Made by a program: the position numbers and the translations under genes. The notes under the pieces were generated by a model. The model was given only the letters and a program-made list of their open reading frames with translations, was not told the DNA's origin and made no database searches. From Neobacillus paridis (lineage in GTDB: Bacteria > Bacillota > Bacilli > Bacillales > Cytobacillaceae): DNA of 64,000 nucleotides. The number at the start of each line of letters is the position of its first letter. Within the stretch, counting starts at the first letter, position 1. The stretch spans positions 1 through 64,000 of the forward strand of contig NZ_JAESWB010000365.1 in the NCBI RefSeq assembly GCF_016765675.1. The letters are read 5' to 3'. This document shows positions 63,467-64,000 of the stretch, in pieces.

Positions 63467-64000
63467 TCACCCGGATATTTTTTCTTTCCCTAAAATTGGC
63501 CCATATGTGTCTGTCCGCCGGTCTCTTAAAAACTGTAAAAGGTTTCTGGTAAACTCAATTTCATGTAAATCAATTTCCTCTACAAGAATACCCTCCTTGT
63601 CGTCAAGAGATTGAATAATCTCACCCAGCGGATTGCTAATGAAGCTTCCGCCATAGAAATTCATCTCTTTTTCCTGCCCGACACGGTTTACGGCCGCAAC
63701 AAATACGCCATTATGAATACTATGAGCAGAAATTGCCTTCGTCCAGGCAGCCCTTGTGGACAACTCTGGATGATCGGGCTCCGAGCCAATTGCAGAAGGA
63801 TAAAACAAGATTTCTGCTCCTTTTAGCGTCAAGATGCGCGCGACTTCCGGAAACCATTCATCCCAGCAAATGCCAATCCCAATTCGGCCGAACTTTGTAT
63901 CATAGACCGGATACCCGGTATTGCCCGGAGTAAAATAAAATTTTTCATGATACTGCGGTCCATCCGGAATATGGTTTTTCCTGGTCGTCCCCAGATAGTT
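63467..64000 (-). CDS. Carbon-nitrogen hydrolase, N-carbamoylputrescine amidase-like (5' end outside window)
   Basis: The last 177 codons of a nitrilase-superfamily enzyme; the frame is open to the window edge. The catalytic Cys is in GIGICWDEWFPEVARIL, the Lys region in RKNHIPDGPQYHEKFYF, and substrate-side residues lie in FYPSAIGSEPDHPELST. This pattern matches AguB, which makes putrescine from N-carbamoylputrescine. The catalytic Glu lies outside the window. Agmatine-deiminase or other polyamine genes would be expected beyond the right edge. Confidence 0.85.
   Translation of the reverse strand, partial: NYLGTTRKNHIPDGPQYHEKFYFTPGNTGYPVYDTKFGRIGIGICWDEWFPEVARILTLKGAEILFYPSAIGSEPDHPELSTRAAWTKAISAHSIHNGVFVAAVNRVGQEKEMNFYGGSFISNPLGEIIQSLDDKEGILVEEIDLHEIEFTRNLLQFLRDRRTDTYGPILGKEKISG

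Noticed and set aside
1-64000. CRISPR arrays, tRNA or rRNA genes, prophage modules
   Set aside because: No regularly spaced direct repeats with unique spacers, no cloverleaf or rRNA sequence and no phage structural genes were seen on either strand.

Overview
The window reads as a chromosomal segment of a low-GC, spore-forming Firmicute of the Bacillaceae type. Supporting signs are a Spo0E-like phosphatase, strong AGGAGG ribosome binding sites, hairpin-plus-T terminators, a guanine riboswitch before a PbuG-type permease, an LnrJKLMN (YfiJKLMN)-type cluster and a phosphorylated-sugar operon under a LacI repressor. The genus cannot be fixed from the sequence alone.

Left part (1-21.7 kb): after a PAS-PAS-GGDEF-EAL protein and a chemoreceptor comes a nearly complete ethanolamine-utilization microcompartment locus on the minus strand. 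In transcription order it holds eutQ, eutG, eutS, eutP, eutV, eutW, eutA, eutB, eutC, eutL, a BMC-H protein with a tail (eutK-like), eutE, eutM, eutT, pduL, a flavoprotein-like eut gene, eutN and eutH. EutW/EutV are a sensor kinase and an ANTAR antiterminator. Five EutV-type dual-hairpin leaders can be read directly. Each has two hexaloops with A at position 1 and G at position 4, the second overlapping an intrinsic terminator. They lie before eutS, before eutA, in tandem at 21.24-21.47 kb, and before the chemoreceptor gene. This places a chemotaxis receptor in the ethanolamine regulon. The tandem pair, a gutted eutC copy and a possible eutW tail indicate a second eut module that has collapsed by deletion. 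A truncated BMC shell gene lies between eutN and eutH.

Middle part (21.7-50 kb): LysR regulator and Asp/Glu-type racemase; Spo0E-like protein; guanine-riboswitch-controlled purine permease; a glycine-rich protein with 14-residue repeats; nitroreductase/HxlR divergent pair; pirin; a three-gene set of prepilin-like proteins; a nosD-nosL-nosY-nosF set without nosZ in view, coupled to a NarL-type two-component system; a GNAT acetyltransferase; a junction where an MFS gene and an SgrR-like solute-binding gene have both lost their 5' ends; an acyl-CoA synthetase; a secreted lytic transglycosylase with Ig-like repeats; and the lnr-type two-component/ABC export cluster.

Right part (49.6-64 kb): a LacI-controlled sugar operon (RbsD/FucU-like mutarotase, arabinose-5-phosphate-isomerase-like SIS protein, ribokinase, FucP-type permease), preceded by decayed gene fragments; a PNPOx-like protein and MocR regulator; a MarR/CarD-like divergent pair with two clear operator palindromes; a metNIQ methionine transporter followed by an M20 amidohydrolase; and the 3' part of an N-carbamoylputrescine-amidase-like gene cut by the window edge. 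No rRNA, tRNA, CRISPR array or intact insertion sequence was seen.
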